The notes beneath the pieces are model-generated. The model searched no databases and had not been told where the DNA came from. It was given only the letters and a program-made list of their open reading frames with translations. The translations under genes and the position numbers were made by a program. Positions 62,319 to 64,000 of a stretch of 64,000 nt of DNA are shown here, in pieces (the first letter of the stretch is position 1; each line of letters begins with the position of its first letter). The DNA lies in assembly GCA_947632515.1 (NCBI GenBank), contig CANRPO010000017.1, positions 1 to 64,000 on the forward strand. The letters run 5' to 3'. This DNA is from an uncultured Lachnospiraceae bacterium. Its GTDB lineage: Bacteria; Bacillota; Clostridia; Lachnospirales; Lachnospiraceae.

Positions 62319-64000
62319 CTATTGCAGTGTCTCCGGGTCCACCGTAAAGTAGAGATGATAATACCCGTCGGCGGTGGTGACTGTGCCGGAACCGGAATAG
62401 TTGTTGGTATAGACCGGCACGCCGTCCGCAGACTCCGTGAGATAGAAGGTGTGAGCGCCCTTGGAAACAGTCAGATGCAGGCCGTCCTTTTCGCAGACCA
62501 CCTTCTCGGGAGCCTCGTTGTCGATCACGATCTCAAACTCCGTTCCCGCGAAATCATAGGTACTGCCCTCCGGCACCTGAACCGGGATCACCACATCGTA
62601 AGTCTCCGGCGATCTGTCGCCTTCGATCGCGATCCTTCCCTCCGGCCTGTCGATGGTCAGGGTGTCCGCTCCGTCGTTGGTCAGATGGAGAATATAGTCC
62701 ATGACAATGGCGTCCTCGCCGCCCAGCTCCCCGAATTTCATCGTGGAACTAAAACCGTCAAAGGTCGTCACATAGTTGTTGGTGACCACCAAGAGCTCCG
62801 TCTCCTCATCGTCCCTGGAAAGCTGTGTGCCGTCGTCGAGCGCTACGGAGACCACCTTGTTCCCCTCCTCGCCCGCAGGATCGTAAGAGTATGTAATGCC
62901 CGATACCTGCAGAAAACTGCCGGAGGGCTTTTCACAGAGCAGGCGGCCCGTGTCGTCCTGCCCGGTCATGGCGAGACCAAGCTCCAGCGCGGTGTAGATC
63001 TGAGAAGGATAGACTTTGATCACCTCCACGGTGTTCCCATGGTTGAAGGCGTTCAGTATGTCTCCGCGCGTCACGATCCCGTAGGGCAGAGTGGCGCTGA
63101 TACCGCCGCCGTTCTCCACGCCGATCACAGGGAGCGGCAGAGCGTTATTGTCGGCGAATATCTGTCCGTAATACCGGAACGCGTCGGCCACCAGATCTCC
63201 CATGGTAGTCTCCACGATCCTCGGCTCCGCGTAATCATAGTAAATATAGCCGCCCCAGACAGGCGCTCCGGTGCGTGCCACTTCCTCCGCCAGAACCGGA
63301 TCGATCTCGGCGACACATTTGTCATAAGCCGCCGTGACCGCCTCTTTTGCGCTCTCGCCGTCTTCGTTCAGCTCAAACGCGGACGCTTTCGCATAGTCCC
63401 ATACTTCTCCTTCCGAGGTAAAGCCGCCTTCGCCGTCAAAGGAAAGCGTGACAACGCCGAGCGCCGTATTGCGTGTGCCCGTCTGAACAACGGGAACCGA
63501 GCCGACCGCGGTTTCCTCGACCGTGTGGCTGTGGCCGTCTATGACAGCTGCGACCTTCTCCAGTTCCTCATCGGAAAGCCCCTCCAGAAGATCCTGAGAT
63601 GTGACGGTCGTGGCAAGCGGGTTATCGCCGAGATGGGTCAGAAGAACGATCGCGTCCACACTGTCTGCGATCTCGCCGATCTCCGCTTTGGCCGTCTCTA
63701 TCTCATCCTCAAAGGTAATGCCCTCCAGTTTCTCTGGGTTGGTGGATGTGGATGTGAGCGCGGTGGTGATCCCCACAACGCCGATCCTGTACTGCGCCGT
63801 TTCCACAATGGTGTGGCAGTCCAGCAGAGGCTCGCCGTCCTTTAAGGTGTTGGCGGAGAGGATCGGGAACTGCGCCTTGTCCGCATTGGCCGTCAGAGCC
63901 TCCGCGCCGTAGTCAAACTCGTGGTTGCCCGCGGCCATTGCCTTATATCCGGCGGCATTCATGACCTCGATCACATGGGCGCCGTTATCCACCGTGGCAA
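62319..64000 (-). CDS. 5'-nucleotidase/UshA-family metallophosphoesterase, N-terminus outside the window
   Basis: About 560 residues are visible; the frame stays open to the right edge. The metallophosphatase part has MAAGNHEFDYG and VIDGHSHT. The C-terminal 5'-nucleotidase domain has VIGVENGGGISATLPYGIVT and SGITYSYDPAGEE. After it, about 130 residues (from around DGADTLTIDRPEGRIAIEGD) form a beta-rich extension ending GYYHLYFTVDPETLQ, probably a surface module. The family cleaves 5'-nucleotides, cyclic nucleotides or UDP-sugars outside the cell. The signal peptide expected for such a protein would lie beyond 64000. No membrane anchor or LPxTG motif is present at the C-terminus. Confidence 0.9.
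   Translation of the reverse strand, partial: ATVDNGAHVIEVMNAAGYKAMAAGNHEFDYGAEALTANADKAQFPILSANTLKDGEPLLDCHTIVETAQYRIGVVGITTALTSTSTNPEKLEGITFEDEIETAKAEIGEIADSVDAIVLLTHLGDNPLATTVTSQDLLEGLSDEELEKVAAVIDGHSHTVEETAVGSVPVVQTGTRNTALGVVTLSFDGEGGFTSEGEVWDYAKASAFELNEDGESAKEAVTAAYDKCVAEIDPVLAEEVARTGAPVWGGYIYYDYAEPRIVETTMGDLVADAFRYYGQIFADNNALPLPVIGVENGGGISATLPYGIVTRGDILNAFNHGNTVEVIKVYPSQIYTALELGLAMTGQDDTGRLLCEKPSGSFLQVSGITYSYDPAGEEGNKVVSVALDDGTQLSRDDEETELLVVTNNYVTTFDGFSSTMKFGELGGEDAIVMDYILHLTNDGADTLTIDRPEGRIAIEGDRSPETYDVVIPVQVPEGSTYDFAGTEFEIVIDNEAPEKVVCEKDGLHLTVSKGAHTFYLTESADGVPVYTNNYSGSGTVTTADGYYHLYFTVDPETLQ

Overview
The window looks like the chromosome of a flagellated anaerobic Firmicute of the Lachnospiraceae type. 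The evidence is the classic rif/str gene order, Firmicute-style L10 leader, FliW-CsrA pair, Shine-Dalgarno sites close to AGGAGG, sigma-A and sigma-28 promoters, and EF-Tu and RpoB/RpoC sequences of clostridial character. No rRNA, tRNA or CRISPR array was seen.

Region 1 (about 1-10735) is an AT-rich accessory island. It carries relics of YhcG/DUF1016 nuclease genes, an AIPR-family (abortive-infection type) protein, a type IIS-like restriction-modification set (AlwI-family endonuclease, a methyltransferase with two fused adenine-methylase domains, a small XRE regulator), an orphan DNA methylase, and the remains of a mobilizable transposon (tnpV and the 3' part of a mob/pre gene). It lies against the 3' end of tuf, and a second copy of the tuf tail sits at 1856-1927 in the same orientation, so the segment 1878-10740 looks like material inserted at the tuf 3' end.

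Region 2 (10739-29042, all minus strand) is the core translation/transcription block, read from right to left: rpmG-secE-nusG-rplK-rplA, then a separately transcribed capA-like gene and a small coiled-coil gene, then rplJ-rplL (behind an L10 leader), rpoB-rpoC, rpsL-rpsG-fusA-tuf. Promoters, terminators and a 57-bp palindromic repeat family can be located between the genes.

Region 3 (29453-34253) holds a second FliD-like gene, an acyl-CoA carboxyltransferase beta subunit gene, and a UDP-galactopyranose mutase coupled to an XRE regulator.

Region 4 (34567-43763, plus strand) is a tight operon of seven genes: four glycosyltransferase-2/TPR units (one of them fused to a CgeB-type glycosyltransferase), a separate CgeB-type enzyme, a GT2-DUF4422 fusion and a DtxR-type metal regulator. 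It converges on flagellin, and another CgeB-type gene lies at 48993 inside the flagellar region, so this is most likely a flagellin or surface glycan modification locus.

Region 5 (43881-57108) holds late flagellar genes in two sigma-28 operons plus a sigma-28 flagellin gene: flaG-fliD-fliS-fliT-like, hag, and flgM-flgN-flgK-flgK-flgL-fliW-csrA. The flagellin leader has a hairpin with GGA in its loop plus a GGA in the Shine-Dalgarno, the arrangement CsrA uses to repress flagellin; CsrA and its antagonist FliW are encoded nearby.

Region 6 (57173-64000) is an alpha-galactoside operon (GPH transporter, GH36 alpha-galactosidase, ROK sugar kinase), followed to the right by a 5'-nucleotidase-family surface enzyme cut by the window edge.
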